Below are positions 1-7,189 of a stretch of DNA of 64,000 bases, one piece after another. Origin of the DNA: CADEDH01 sp039201605 (GTDB lineage: Bacteria > Actinomycetota > Acidimicrobiia > Acidimicrobiales > SZUA-35). Made by a program: the position numbers and the translations under genes. The DNA is taken from the NCBI GenBank assembly GCA_039201605.1, contig JBCCRO010000025.1:1-64000 (forward strand). The letters are read 5' to 3'. Every line of letters starts with the position of its first letter. Within the stretch, counting starts at the first letter, position 1. The notes beneath the pieces were generated by a model. The model saw nothing but the letters and a program-made list of their open reading frames with translations, had not been told where the DNA came from and ran no database searches.

Positions 1-157
1 CATCGTCGCCGTCGCCTGAGAAGCCACCGGAGTGCCGAACCACCGGCCCATCGGTCCCACCGGCCTGGCCCTGCTCGCCAAAGCCGCACGCTCCTAGCAC
101 CACTGCTAGACACAGGGCTCTCAGCGGCCGAATCGACACCCTCGCAGGAGGACCCAT
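1..157 (-). CDS. Lipoprotein, N-terminal part only
   Basis: Reading the minus strand from ATG at 157 gives a typical lipoprotein start: a short arginine-containing n-region, a hydrophobic stretch (LCLAVVLGAC) with a lipobox ending LGAC, then a Gly/Asp-rich linker. The cysteine is residue 24. The gene runs off the left edge of the window after 52 codons, so the mature domain and function are unknown. The predicted product would be exported and lipid-anchored at the outer face of the cytoplasmic membrane. A second lipoprotein with the same type of signal lies at 6443-6922, on the same strand. The signal peptide is clear; the exact start is less certain because I see no strong ribosome binding site. 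Confidence 0.55.
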   Translation of the reverse strand, partial: MGPPARVSIRPLRALCLAVVLGACGFGEQGQAGGTDGPVVRHSGGFSGDGDD

Positions 158-196
158 ACCACTAGGACCATAGGCGGCCACCCACCGCCCGGGCGC

Positions 197-228
197 GGCA
201 CTCGTCGCGCACTCGGGTACGGCGGGCC
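197..228 (+). repeat. Dispersed repeat, copy A (GGCACTC type)
   Basis: This copy matches 6958-6989 at 29 of 32 bases, including the shared core GCACTCGGGTACG. It is one of four related segments (copies B near 654-687, C at 6263-6284 and D at 6949-6989) confined to the first 7 kb. Translated in one frame, copies C and D read YGTPC, so they may be remnants of one coding sequence rather than regulatory sites. Confidence 0.5.
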
Positions 229-300
229 AGTGCGGTCGGCTACACCACTGGCCAGGACGTCCATGGCCGCTGTGCCCGAACTGGCTCTAGTCTCGGCATT

Positions 301-636
301 GTGAGGTGGACCCAGCGCCGAGCCAGCCTGTACGGGGAGATCGAGGAGTCCGACCGCCTCACCGACCTCGGCCACAAGGCGTGCCCCACCTGCGACTCCG
401 CATTCGACTTCGTCTCACTCGGCCTCCAGCGTTTGAGGTACGCCGACTCCGAAGATCTCAAAGCCCTTGCTGCCTACTGCCAGAACGTCAGTGCCCGTGG
501 TGGCCAAGTCTCAATCCACACCTGTCGTCCAGCCCTTCGCCGACTGATGCTGGCCAGCCCACTCAGCGACTTCGTAGCAGCGAAGGGCGACGACGAACCC
601 GGAGAAGGGGAACCGTTCACGTGCCCCCACCGCTGA
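301..636 (+). CDS. Hypothetical protein, 111 aa
   Basis: This small gene of unknown function begins at a GTG. Support for coding is the marked G/C preference at third codon positions across the whole frame, better than in the overlapping frame at 306-653. The protein is soluble-looking, with a CPTC pair near residue 28 and further cysteines (YCQ, HTC, FTCPH), which might bind a metal, though no known zinc fold was recognised. There is no signal peptide and no membrane segment. It is separated from the next gene by about 200 bases that contain a diverged copy of a dispersed repeat. Confidence 0.45.
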   Translation: MRWTQRRASLYGEIEESDRLTDLGHKACPTCDSAFDFVSLGLQRLRYADSEDLKALAAYCQNVSARGGQVSIHTCRPALRRLMLASPLSDFVAAKGDDEPGEGEPFTCPHR

Positions 637-653
637 CGGTCGTAGCACGCTAG

Positions 654-687
654 TACGGCACCGATGTTGCGCTCGACAACGATGGCC
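654..687 (+). repeat. Dispersed repeat, copy B (diverged)
   Basis: The segment begins TACGGCAC, like copies C (6269) and D (6955). Its second half (CGACAACGATGG) resembles CGACAACGACGG in copy C. Identity is much lower than between copies C and D, so this is a tentative member of the family. Confidence 0.35.
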
Positions 688-844
688 AGGACCGGTCGAC
701 ATGGACGCCCTCCAGGTGGTCAGTGACATGGGCCCGGCGCTACCCCGATGGTCGGCCACGTTATCGAGGTGTCTTTGTAGCGCAGTCGATCCGGGCCAGT
801 ACGCCGGTTCCTATGCGCATGGGGTTGGGGCACCCTGGACATCG

Positions 845-1204
845 ATGGACGTTCTGGCCGACCTCGATCCCGATGAACAACGAGCCGTCGAGCAGTTGAT
901 GCGAGCGGTCGTGGGACGAGACCGAGACGCCCTGCGTCGGATGGGAGCGGATAGGCGCTCGGACCCATGGATGTACGTCGACGACTACGGCGGTCGGCGG
1001 CTGGATCTCGTCGTGCCCCCGGGCCCGGTTGACAGTTGGCCAGGCGGTAGTCAACGCGACTCCGGCCGGCCGGGATGGGTCGCCGTTGTGGTCGAGGTCT
1101 GGGCAGCGGACATAGGGATGACCGACCTCACATTGGAGCTAGACCTTGACCGCAACCCCGATCGCACGGTTCGCACCACCTTTCGCGACTTACACGTGAT
1201 GTAG
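845..1204 (+). CDS. Hypothetical protein, DUF7668-like, 119 aa
   Basis: The open frame extends upstream to 701, but codon bias and protein character improve at the ATG at 845, which I chose as the start. The N-terminal half is an acidic helical segment (DPDEQRAVEQLMRAVVGRD). The C-terminal half carries a pattern of the type VEVWAADIGMTDLTLELDL, which resembles short proteins grouped as DUF7668; that link is from memory and is weak. There is no signal peptide. The function is unknown; small proteins of this kind in accessory regions are sometimes immunity proteins, but no toxin is visible next to it. Confidence 0.5.
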   Translation: MDVLADLDPDEQRAVEQLMRAVVGRDRDALRRMGADRRSDPWMYVDDYGGRRLDLVVPPGPVDSWPGGSQRDSGRPGWVAVVVEVWAADIGMTDLTLELDLDRNPDRTVRTTFRDLHVM

Positions 1205-1212
1205 CCGCACAA

Positions 1213-1303
1213 CGGCATGACCAGAGCGCCCTTAAGCACGCGCCCCGCTGGCTCGTCGCCCTGGCGGCCGTTCCCGAGCACCTAGCCCGCTCGGCATCGC
1301 CGG
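1213..1303 (+). repeat. 91-base dispersed repeat, copy 1
   Basis: This segment between two genes is closely related to 5604-5694 over its full length. Shared blocks include GACCAGAGCGC, TTCCCGAGC and ATCGCCGG. It has inverted half-sites (GGC...TTCCC against GGGAATCGCC in copy 2), so it could form a stem-loop. Its position just after a short plus-strand gene is the same as for copy 2. Confidence 0.55.
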
Positions 1304-1501
1304 TTCTGTTGCGCTGAGGGTGCGGGCTGGTTAGCACCGGCCGTCGAGGTCGACAGGAGGCTGGTAGCTCCTCGCAGTCGAGCAGGAGATTTGGTGAGGG
1401 TGAACTAAGGTGCCCCGCTCGACTCGGATCGCTGGTCACCGAATCCCGCTTGTCCCGCGATCACGGCGAACGGATGCCAAGACACGGGTACGGTTGCGCA
1501 A

Positions 1502-2701
1502 GTGGTGCGGCAGGGGCTCGGCAAGCCATTTCAGGCGTTGCTCGCTGCAACGGCGGTCTCCAATCTTGGCGATGGGATTCGTCTTGCTGCGCTTCCTCTT
1601 CTCGCAACGACGCTGACTGGGTCACCGCTGCTGATAGCTGCTGTTACGGCGGCGCAGTTCCTGCCGTGGCTGCTCTTCGGCCCTATCGGTGGGGTGATTG
1701 TTGATCGAGCCGACCGGCGGCGGCTCATCGTGGTAACGCAAGCCTGGCGAGCGCTCGTGATGATTGGCCTGGCCGCAGCAGTGATTGCCGATGTCGCCTC
1801 GATCTGGATGGTGTTCGCCGTCGCGTTCGTCATCACCGTCGGCGAGATCCTTGTCGACCCTTCGGTGGCCGCCGTGGTTCCGACCGTGGTCGACCGTGAT
1901 GATCTGGATCGCGCCAACGGGCAGATCAGCAGTGCTGAGATCGTGACGAACGACTTGATTGGGGCGCCAGTAGGTGCCGGGCTCTTCGCGACCGTTTCCT
2001 GGGTGCCGTTTGTCGTTGATGGCCTGAGCTACTTCGGGTCGATTATGGCCTTCCGCGAGCTTCCCAGCCGTCAACGCCCGGAGCGTGATGGTCTGCGTCT
2101 TGGTGAGGTTCTCGCAGAGTTGCCCGAAGGCGCTCGTTGGCTTTGGGGCCATCCGATGTTGCGGCCGTGGACCGTGGCCGTCGCTGTGTTCAACGTCGGC
2201 GCTGCCGGGGCGTTCAGCCTTCTCGTAGTCCTCGTGCTCGATGTGCACAACGGCTCCGAAATCGCGTTCGGCGTGACACTGACGGTGGCTGCGGTCGCCG
2301 GGGCCTTTGCCAGCTTTTGCGCTCCGCGACTGGTTCACCGCTATGGACGGCGACGAGTGCTGCTGACCGCAGCTGGGCTTCACGCCATTTCTCTCGTTGT
2401 GCTGGCGACCGCACCATCGCTCGGAGTAGTCGTGGTGGTTTGGTCGATCGGGGCAGCGCTGTCGGGGGTCCTCTTGGCCATCGGGCGAGGATTCATCCAG
2501 CGGTACTGCCCCGACGAGGTTCTTGGGCGAGCCGTTATCGGGTCGCGAACGATCACGAGGACAGCCTTCGTTGTCGGTGCTGTCGTGGGGGGCGTGGTTG
2601 CCAACGGCGCTGGGATTCGTGCGGCCTACGTCGCAGCCGGGTCCATTCAGGCTCTTGCGCTTGTGCCCATGGGGCTTGCGCTCCTCCACGATCAAGACTG
2701 A
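1502..2701 (+). CDS. MFS transporter, DHA3-like exporter
   Basis: The 399-residue, strongly hydrophobic protein has the expected 10-12 membrane helices. It carries the family loop between helices 2 and 3 (GPIGGVIVDRADRRR near residues 61-75) and an equivalent charged loop in the second half (RLVHRYGRRRV). This layout fits the DHA3 branch of the major facilitator superfamily, which exports drugs or siderophores in exchange for protons. The start is a GTG followed by a second GTG. The substrate cannot be told from sequence. Its stop overlaps by ten bases the stop of a convergent, apparently frameshifted DUF1992 gene. Confidence 0.85.
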   Translation: MVRQGLGKPFQALLAATAVSNLGDGIRLAALPLLATTLTGSPLLIAAVTAAQFLPWLLFGPIGGVIVDRADRRRLIVVTQAWRALVMIGLAAAVIADVASIWMVFAVAFVITVGEILVDPSVAAVVPTVVDRDDLDRANGQISSAEIVTNDLIGAPVGAGLFATVSWVPFVVDGLSYFGSIMAFRELPSRQRPERDGLRLGEVLAELPEGARWLWGHPMLRPWTVAVAVFNVGAAGAFSLLVVLVLDVHNGSEIAFGVTLTVAAVAGAFASFCAPRLVHRYGRRRVLLTAAGLHAISLVVLATAPSLGVVVVVWSIGAALSGVLLAIGRGFIQRYCPDEVLGRAVIGSRTITRTAFVVGAVVGGVVANGAGIRAAYVAAGSIQALALVPMGLALLHDQD

Positions 2702-3094
2702 CCGGCGCGGTATCGACCAAGCTTCTGCCATTGGAGGACTACGTCGTCTTTGACCAGACGGGCGTGTGGCTCCCAGGCTGCGACCGCGTTGTAGCCATCA
2801 ACGCCTTCGTTCAACTCACGGACTCGCTCGCGGACCTCGACCTCAGACTCCAGTCGCCAGATCACCGGCATCGACTTGCTGATCCGTCTGTCAAGATCCC
2901 GCGACTTCAGCACGCTTCGTTCTCGCCGGACCAGCCTGACCGCCCACCGACCAGGCGGACGTTGGCGGTCGAGATCCGGGATCGGCTTCCCCGCACCCGG
3001 CAGGTCGTCGAAAAGCCCCGCTTCTCTCGCCGCCTTGATGCGGCGGTCGCAGCGTCTGCCATGGAATCAGCCGAGTGGTGCCACCCATCCGCAT
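2692..3094 (-). pseudogene. DUF1992 (DnaJ-homologue) family gene, apparently frameshifted
   Basis: Translating the minus strand from about 3058 downward gives DRRIKAAREAG, LFDDLPGAGKPIPDLDR and then a helical tail (EVRERVRELNEG), which is the hallmark of DUF1992. The frame stays open to TGA at 2692. It has no usable start codon: an in-frame TGA lies just upstream near 3067. A plausible N-terminus (ATG at 3094 or 3088, reading MRMGGTTRLIPWQT) is in another frame, so a one-base indel around 3040-3060 would restore a normal gene of about 130 residues. The family's function is poorly known. This is either a true pseudogene in a decaying region or a sequencing error. Confidence 0.6.
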
Positions 3095-3737
3095 GAAGAG
3101 ACGGGGGGGACCGACCGGTATCGGCACCAGTGCCGGCACCGAGAAATCCCGGGCATAGGCGAGCTGTAGCCTTCGACGAGTGACCAAGGACTCGGGCTAC
3201 TGGTGAATAAAGCACAGCGACCCGAAGGATCCGTGGTTCCAGTACTCGGGTGCGGATCGTCCCCTGTTCGTTCAGCCGTTTGGCCTAGTCGACAGGATCC
3301 TCAGGTCTGGAATCGGCCCGCAAGAGATCGCACTCCAGATCGCTCGATGGCGGATACATCGGCGCAAGTAGCTCGCCGATCGGCGACGCTCGGCAACGGC
3401 ACTACTTCAGTGCCCGGCATCACCGGGCCTTCGTCTCCCTCCCACTCCGGGTGTTGTCGAGCGCCCGGCCCGACGCTCGCTCTCGGTGGTCGCGTTTCCG
3501 ATCACCTCAGGCGCTGCTCAACGCCGGTTGCTGCGCAAGGTTGTCCGGGGTTTCTGAGCGGCGTTGTCGAGCACTAGGACTGGGTTGAGTGGCTGGTGGT
3601 GGTCGTGGCGCAGGGTCTTGATTATGTGCTGGCGTGGGTCGAGAGGCGTTGCGTGATAGCGCGGTCGCAAACGTCGGGCCCGTCCGTTTTCTGCCGGACC
3701 GCTGTACGGATCTGCGCCCTTGGATCGTGGGTTAGGT
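3095..3737. other. Gene-poor interval
   Basis: No convincing gene was found in these 643 bases. Short frames exist on both strands but lack consistent third-position bias or family motifs. On the minus strand, a stretch from about 3700 down to 3510 has some coding character (for example NPVLVLDN) but no start and no recognisable family. It may be the decayed tail of a lost gene. Confidence 0.4.
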
Positions 3738-4238
3738 ATGGACCGACAATCGCCCGCAGACGAGAGGCTTGCCTTGGTGCGGGATTCGTTCGAGGACTTC
3801 TACAGCAGGGAGCTACAGCCGCAGGTACGACAGGCGACGTTTCTCTTGGGATCGGTGGCTGAGGCTGAGGATGTGGTCCACGACTGCTTCGTTGAGCTGC
3901 ACGCTCGATGGGGCAGCATCGCCGACCCGGGCCCCTACCTGCAGCGTTCCGTTCTGAATCGGAGTCGTGATCGGTTGCGACGCCGAGCCATGAGGCGCCG
4001 GGTCGACGAGCAGTTTCGCCCGATCGACGTCCCCGAGACTGAGGTCCCGTTGTTCGACGCGTTGGCGAGCCTGTCGTTCCATCAGCGGGCCGCCGTCGTT
4101 TTGAAGTTCTATTGCGGTCTTAGTCATGCCGAGATCGCTGATCGCCTCGATTGCTCGACTGGCTCGGTCGGGCCGTGGATCAAGCGAGGCCTTGAAGGGC
4201 TGGCCACACAACTCCAACTCCCGAACGAGGAATCATGA
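3738..4238 (+). CDS. ECF-like RNA polymerase sigma factor
   Basis: The 166-residue protein has the two-domain layout of extracytoplasmic-function sigma factors. A region 2 near residues 15-65 (QATFLLGSVAEAEDVVHDCFVEL) would bind the -10 element and core polymerase. A region 4 helix-turn-helix near residues 105-155 (LSFHQRAAVVLKFYCGLSHAEIADRLDCSTGSV) would bind the -35 element. I chose the ATG at 3738 over the upstream in-frame TTG at 3720. The gene overlaps the next one at ATGA, so they are co-translated, and the partner looks like a membrane-anchored regulator. Regulon and signal are unknown. Confidence 0.85.
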   Translation: MDRQSPADERLALVRDSFEDFYSRELQPQVRQATFLLGSVAEAEDVVHDCFVELHARWGSIADPGPYLQRSVLNRSRDRLRRRAMRRRVDEQFRPIDVPETEVPLFDALASLSFHQRAAVVLKFYCGLSHAEIADRLDCSTGSVGPWIKRGLEGLATQLQLPNEES

Positions 4239-5410
4239 CCACTCACGAAGCCGAAATCACAGACCGACTGGCGCGAGCCGCATCGCTCATCCAAACAACT
4301 TCCAGGCTGCCCAGCATCACCTGGGGCGAGGTATTGCCTCTCGACCATCGGCCCGAGGAAAACCCGGGCCGGTCCGATGTCGCTCACTTCATCAGCGACG
4401 ATCTTGACGATGCGTTAGAGCTGGTCACGTTCCAGAGCACCGCTGCCACGAGCAATGACCCCCGTGCGATCTCGGTCGGATCCAAGTCGTGGCAGAGAAT
4501 CGTCACCGTCGCTGCTGTGGCTGGGCTGGTCCTCATCGGAGCGGGCGTTGTCTCAAGGTTCAACAGCGATCCAGGAGACGTGCAGGTCGCTAGTGACCAA
4601 ACTCTGGTGAGGATTGACCTGGGCCTCCCGTCACCAGCTGTGTCGGAGCTGCTCCCCCTGATCGCCGATCCACCTGCGGCGTTTGGTGAAGGCCAACGCG
4701 CTGAGCGGGAAGGCCAACAACGGACAGGGCAGTGGACATCGGCTGCGATCGCGATACCAACCGCCGACGGCTACGAACAGCCCATCGTGATCTCGGTCCT
4801 CCGTGGCGACGCCTTCTACCTAGACAAAGCCACCCCACTAGAAGCGGACCTCAGATCGCCAGCGTTCGGAGATCTCATCTCGTTCACCGATGGCCCATGG
4901 ACCGCTGTCGCAACAAGAACCGACCCCATCGTTTCGGTTTCGGGCGCGGTCGAGCTATCGGCTCTCCTCGATGTTCTCGGAGCGATGACACGAGCCGAGT
5001 CTTCCCCCGACAGCCTGGTACTCGATACCACCCAGCTCCCGGATGGCTACAGCCTCATCGTCGAGCCCACCGCTCTCGGTCAAGACCAGACGCCTCGCAA
5101 CGTGGTCGCCGACGACTACCGCACCGCCTCACTCAACGAGATCTCCGACCGGGCGAACCCACTGCTCGCCGCCGCTCTCGGAGGAGGGCGACTTCAAGCC
5201 GTCAACATCGGCCCGACCACTGGCTGGGCCGGAATCTACGACGACGAAGAGTTCGGCCCGCTGAGATCGCTCATCTGGTCTCCGGAACCGGGCGTCGTTC
5301 TTGAACTCAGCGTCGTCGCCGAACGCTGGAGCCTCGACGACACAATCGCACTCGCCGAAGACGTCACAATGGTCACACCAGACCAGTGGAATCTGCGCTA
5401 CTTCGACTGA
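4235..5410 (+). CDS. Single-pass membrane protein, candidate anti-sigma factor
   Basis: The 391-residue protein has a cytoplasmic N-terminal segment of about 85 residues, one membrane helix near residues 87-108 (IVTVAAVAGLVLIGAGVV), and a large acidic extracytoplasmic domain of about 280 residues without recognised motifs. Its start overlaps the sigma factor stop (ATGA). This arrangement is the usual one for an anti-sigma factor: the cytoplasmic part holds the sigma factor and the outer domain senses a signal. There is no visible zinc-binding HxxxCxxC motif in the N-terminus, so it is not a classical ZAS protein. The role is inferred from position and topology only. Confidence 0.65.
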   Translation: MTTHEAEITDRLARAASLIQTTSRLPSITWGEVLPLDHRPEENPGRSDVAHFISDDLDDALELVTFQSTAATSNDPRAISVGSKSWQRIVTVAAVAGLVLIGAGVVSRFNSDPGDVQVASDQTLVRIDLGLPSPAVSELLPLIADPPAAFGEGQRAEREGQQRTGQWTSAAIAIPTADGYEQPIVISVLRGDAFYLDKATPLEADLRSPAFGDLISFTDGPWTAVATRTDPIVSVSGAVELSALLDVLGAMTRAESSPDSLVLDTTQLPDGYSLIVEPTALGQDQTPRNVVADDYRTASLNEISDRANPLLAAALGGGRLQAVNIGPTTGWAGIYDDEEFGPLRSLIWSPEPGVVLELSVVAERWSLDDTIALAEDVTMVTPDQWNLRYFD

Positions 5411-5603
5411 CCAGCCATCCAGGGCACTACAACCGGCCTCGCAAGGGCCAGATACGGCCAGCGCGAGGACGCCGTTCGTGGCTCCGCCTCGACGCCGAAG
5501 CGTCGCTAGCGTCCAGCGCGCAGCCTTGCGTTGCTACATACACCAACACGGCCCAGGTCGACTTGGACCCACCCGATAACACGCTTGAGGCCCCGGGCCA
5601 CCA

Positions 5604-5694
5604 CGGCACGACCAGAGCGCTGTTAAACGCTCGCCCCATCTGCTTGTTGCCCCGGCGATCGTTCCCGAGCGCCTCAGCCGCTGGGAATCGCCGG
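5604..5694 (+). repeat. 91-base dispersed repeat, copy 2
   Basis: This copy matches 1213-1303 along its whole length, sharing GACCAGAGCGC, CGTTCCCGAGC and ATCGCCGG. The right half can fold: GGCGATCGTTCCC faces GGGAATCGCC across a loop of about 16 bases. It occupies most of the 290-base gap between the membrane protein at 4235 and the DUF4265-like gene at 5702, ending just before the latter. Confidence 0.55.
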
Positions 5695-5701
5695 CTATGC
5701 G

Positions 5702-6241
5702 GTGCTCGATCGGTATTGTCGAATTATGCGGTATCGGACTTACGAGTCGGTTGCTATGCATCCACGCCGGCTAGCGAGTCCAGCCGACTCGTCGCTGACT
5801 ACCGTGAGGTTCTCGATTCCGGGTCATGCCGACGCGACGGAGGAGTTGCCGGTGGAGGCGCTCGACGGTGGCTGGCGGTTACTTGTGACGCCAACGATGA
5901 TCGACGGCTGCGCGGCAGGTGACGTCGTGCGGGTTGACGGCAACCGAATCACCTCGGTCCGCGCACGGGGCGGCAACGTCGGGCTGCTCTTTGAGTTCGA
6001 GCGCCAGCTGGGAGATCTGCCGCAGCTCCTCGCTGAGGTGCTTGATGTGCTGACTGGCTGGGTCGATGGATGGCAAGGTTCAGGTCGGGTGGCAGTGTTT
6101 GCGGCGACGGTCCCAGTCGAGGTCGGTTTTGACCGGATCGAGGACGAAGCTGCTTCGTTCGCAGACCGACACGGCGGTTCGTGGTTCTACAAGAACGTTT
6201 ACGACGCCACCGGCGGACCACTCGGCTGGTGGGAACAGTAG
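5702..6241 (+). CDS. DUF4265-like hypothetical protein
   Basis: Up to 179 residues. From about residue 33 the pattern TVRFSIPG, then ELPVEALDGGWRLLVTP, GCAAGDVVRVDGN and a following strand resembles DUF4265, a small soluble family of unknown function often found beside polymorphic-toxin genes. The C-terminal third (DRIEDEAASFADRHGGSWFYKNVYD) is outside that resemblance. The start is uncertain: TTG-type 5702, ATG 5726, ATG 5756 and GTG 5804 are all in frame, and none has a clear ribosome binding site. No signal peptide is predicted. The family assignment is tentative. Confidence 0.55.
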   Translation: MLDRYCRIMRYRTYESVAMHPRRLASPADSSLTTVRFSIPGHADATEELPVEALDGGWRLLVTPTMIDGCAAGDVVRVDGNRITSVRARGGNVGLLFEFERQLGDLPQLLAEVLDVLTGWVDGWQGSGRVAVFAATVPVEVGFDRIEDEAASFADRHGGSWFYKNVYDATGGPLGWWEQ

Positions 6242-6262
6242 AGGGCAAGGCTGGCTCCGCTC

Positions 6263-6284
6263 ACGCAGTACGGCACTCCTTGCG
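6263..6284 (+). repeat. Dispersed repeat, copy C
   Basis: These 22 bases (core AGTACGGCACTCCTTGCG) match 6949-6970 at 21 of 22 positions. The flank continues CGCGACAACGACGG. The copy sits just after the DUF4265-like gene in a gap of about 200 bases that otherwise holds nothing I recognise. Confidence 0.55.
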
Positions 6285-6442
6285 TCCGCGACAACGACGG
6301 CGTCTCGACGGTCAACGCCGCTCACCGTAGGCGCCCCAGCCCAAAGGAGCAGACCGCTATCGGTGTTTGTGTTCTCGGGCGGTCAAGGCATCCGCTATCG
6401 CCGGGACTGTTGCGGTGCTGGCAACGGCTATCGGGAACGCCG

Positions 6443-6922
6443 TTAGCCAGACCGTTGCAGCACCTCATCTTGATCGTCGAAGAGGGTCAAGTGCTCGACC
6501 GTCGAAGGAGTGTCAATACAGACGGCATAGAAGTTCACGGCCCACCCAGGGCCTGGAATATTCTGGGCATCCACCTCCACCCCGTTGGTGAACAGAACAC
6601 TCACTCGATCTACTTCCGTTGACACGGCACCATCGACGCAAGTGAAGCCATCGGTTGGGTCCGCTTCAGCCACATCGCCACTCGTGCCGCTGGAATAGAG
6701 CAGTTCGGTCCCGTCTGGAACTTCAAAGCAGCTGCCACCACCGTAGAGGTCGGTGCAAAGTCGGTCTTCGTCAAGCATCACACTGAATGCCCAGGCTTCC
6801 CCAGAACCCAAGATCGTCCCCCTGCCCAGCACTCCCTGCTGACCGACGTTGCCGTTGTCGACGCATGCCCCCAACGTCAACAACCCAAGGAGCAGGGCTG
6901 CCAACGAGCGACGACTGAGCAC
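6443..6922 (-). CDS. Lipoprotein, unknown function
   Basis: From GTG at 6922 the protein begins LSRRSLAALLLGLLTLGAC: a positive n-region, a hydrophobic core and a lipobox LGAC, followed by a mature part of about 135 residues with several cysteines (CTD, CFE, CVD, VCID) that could form disulfides outside the cell. The open frame extends upstream to 6973, but that extra stretch lies inside dispersed repeat D and would spoil the signal peptide, so I prefer 6922. No enzyme motif is visible. It resembles in type the truncated lipoprotein at the left edge. Confidence 0.6.
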   Translation of the reverse strand: MLSRRSLAALLLGLLTLGACVDNGNVGQQGVLGRGTILGSGEAWAFSVMLDEDRLCTDLYGGGSCFEVPDGTELLYSSGTSGDVAEADPTDGFTCVDGAVSTEVDRVSVLFTNGVEVDAQNIPGPGWAVNFYAVCIDTPSTVEHLTLFDDQDEVLQRSG

Positions 6923-6948
6923 CCCCTTAGTCTGCCCGAAGGGGCGGC

Positions 6949-6989
6949 ACGCACTACGGCACTCCTTGCGCACTCGGGTACGACGGGCC
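6949..6989 (+). repeat. Dispersed repeat, copy D (composite)
   Basis: The left half (6949-6970) equals copy C at 21 of 22 bases. The right part (6958-6989) equals copy A at 29 of 32 bases. It therefore links the two sub-families and lies at the right border of the accessory-looking segment, just before the core-like acyl-CoA dehydrogenase gene. Confidence 0.55.
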
Positions 6990-6993
6990 CCGG

Positions 6994-7164
6994 GTGGTCG
7001 ATGCCACGGACCGTGGCGCTCCTCGCCAGGTCGAGCGGATCACTGCGGACACCCACGATCAGCTCAAGCGAGAAGCCAACGACGCCATCGTGGAGCAGAT
7101 CGAGCAGGTGGAGTGCCATGAAAGTGCCATGGATGACGATCCTCAGGCGGGCAACGATGTGTAG
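6994..7164 (+). pseudogene. Short coding remnant, 56 aa
   Basis: A frame that opens upstream through repeat D and ends at TAG 7162-7164 has coding-like codon bias. It encodes a helical segment (THDQLKREANDAIVEQIEQVE) followed by an acidic tail. The first in-frame start is GTG 6994. The helix followed by EAxxAI recalls the extreme C-terminus of some tyrosine recombinases, but the catalytic tyrosine context is absent, so this is only a suggestion. It may be the 3' end of a deleted gene at the border of the accessory segment. Confidence 0.3.
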
Positions 7165-7189
7165 CAGCCACCCTGACCAGCGCAAACGC

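Noticed and set aside
2137..3096. Plus-strand open frame of 319 codons running from within the MFS gene
   Set aside because: It overlaps the MFS gene in another frame and the minus-strand DUF1992 remnant, and its translation is Arg/Ser-rich without motifs.
5604..5694. Integron attC site (GTTAAAC core within the repeat)
   Set aside because: A single GTTAAAC occurs in copy 2 but not in copy 1 (CTTAAGC), no inverse core is spaced as required, and no integron integrase is present.
197..6989. attL/attR direct repeats of an integrated element
   Set aside because: The copies are imperfect, further copies lie inside and at the edges, and there is no integrase gene or tRNA target in the window.
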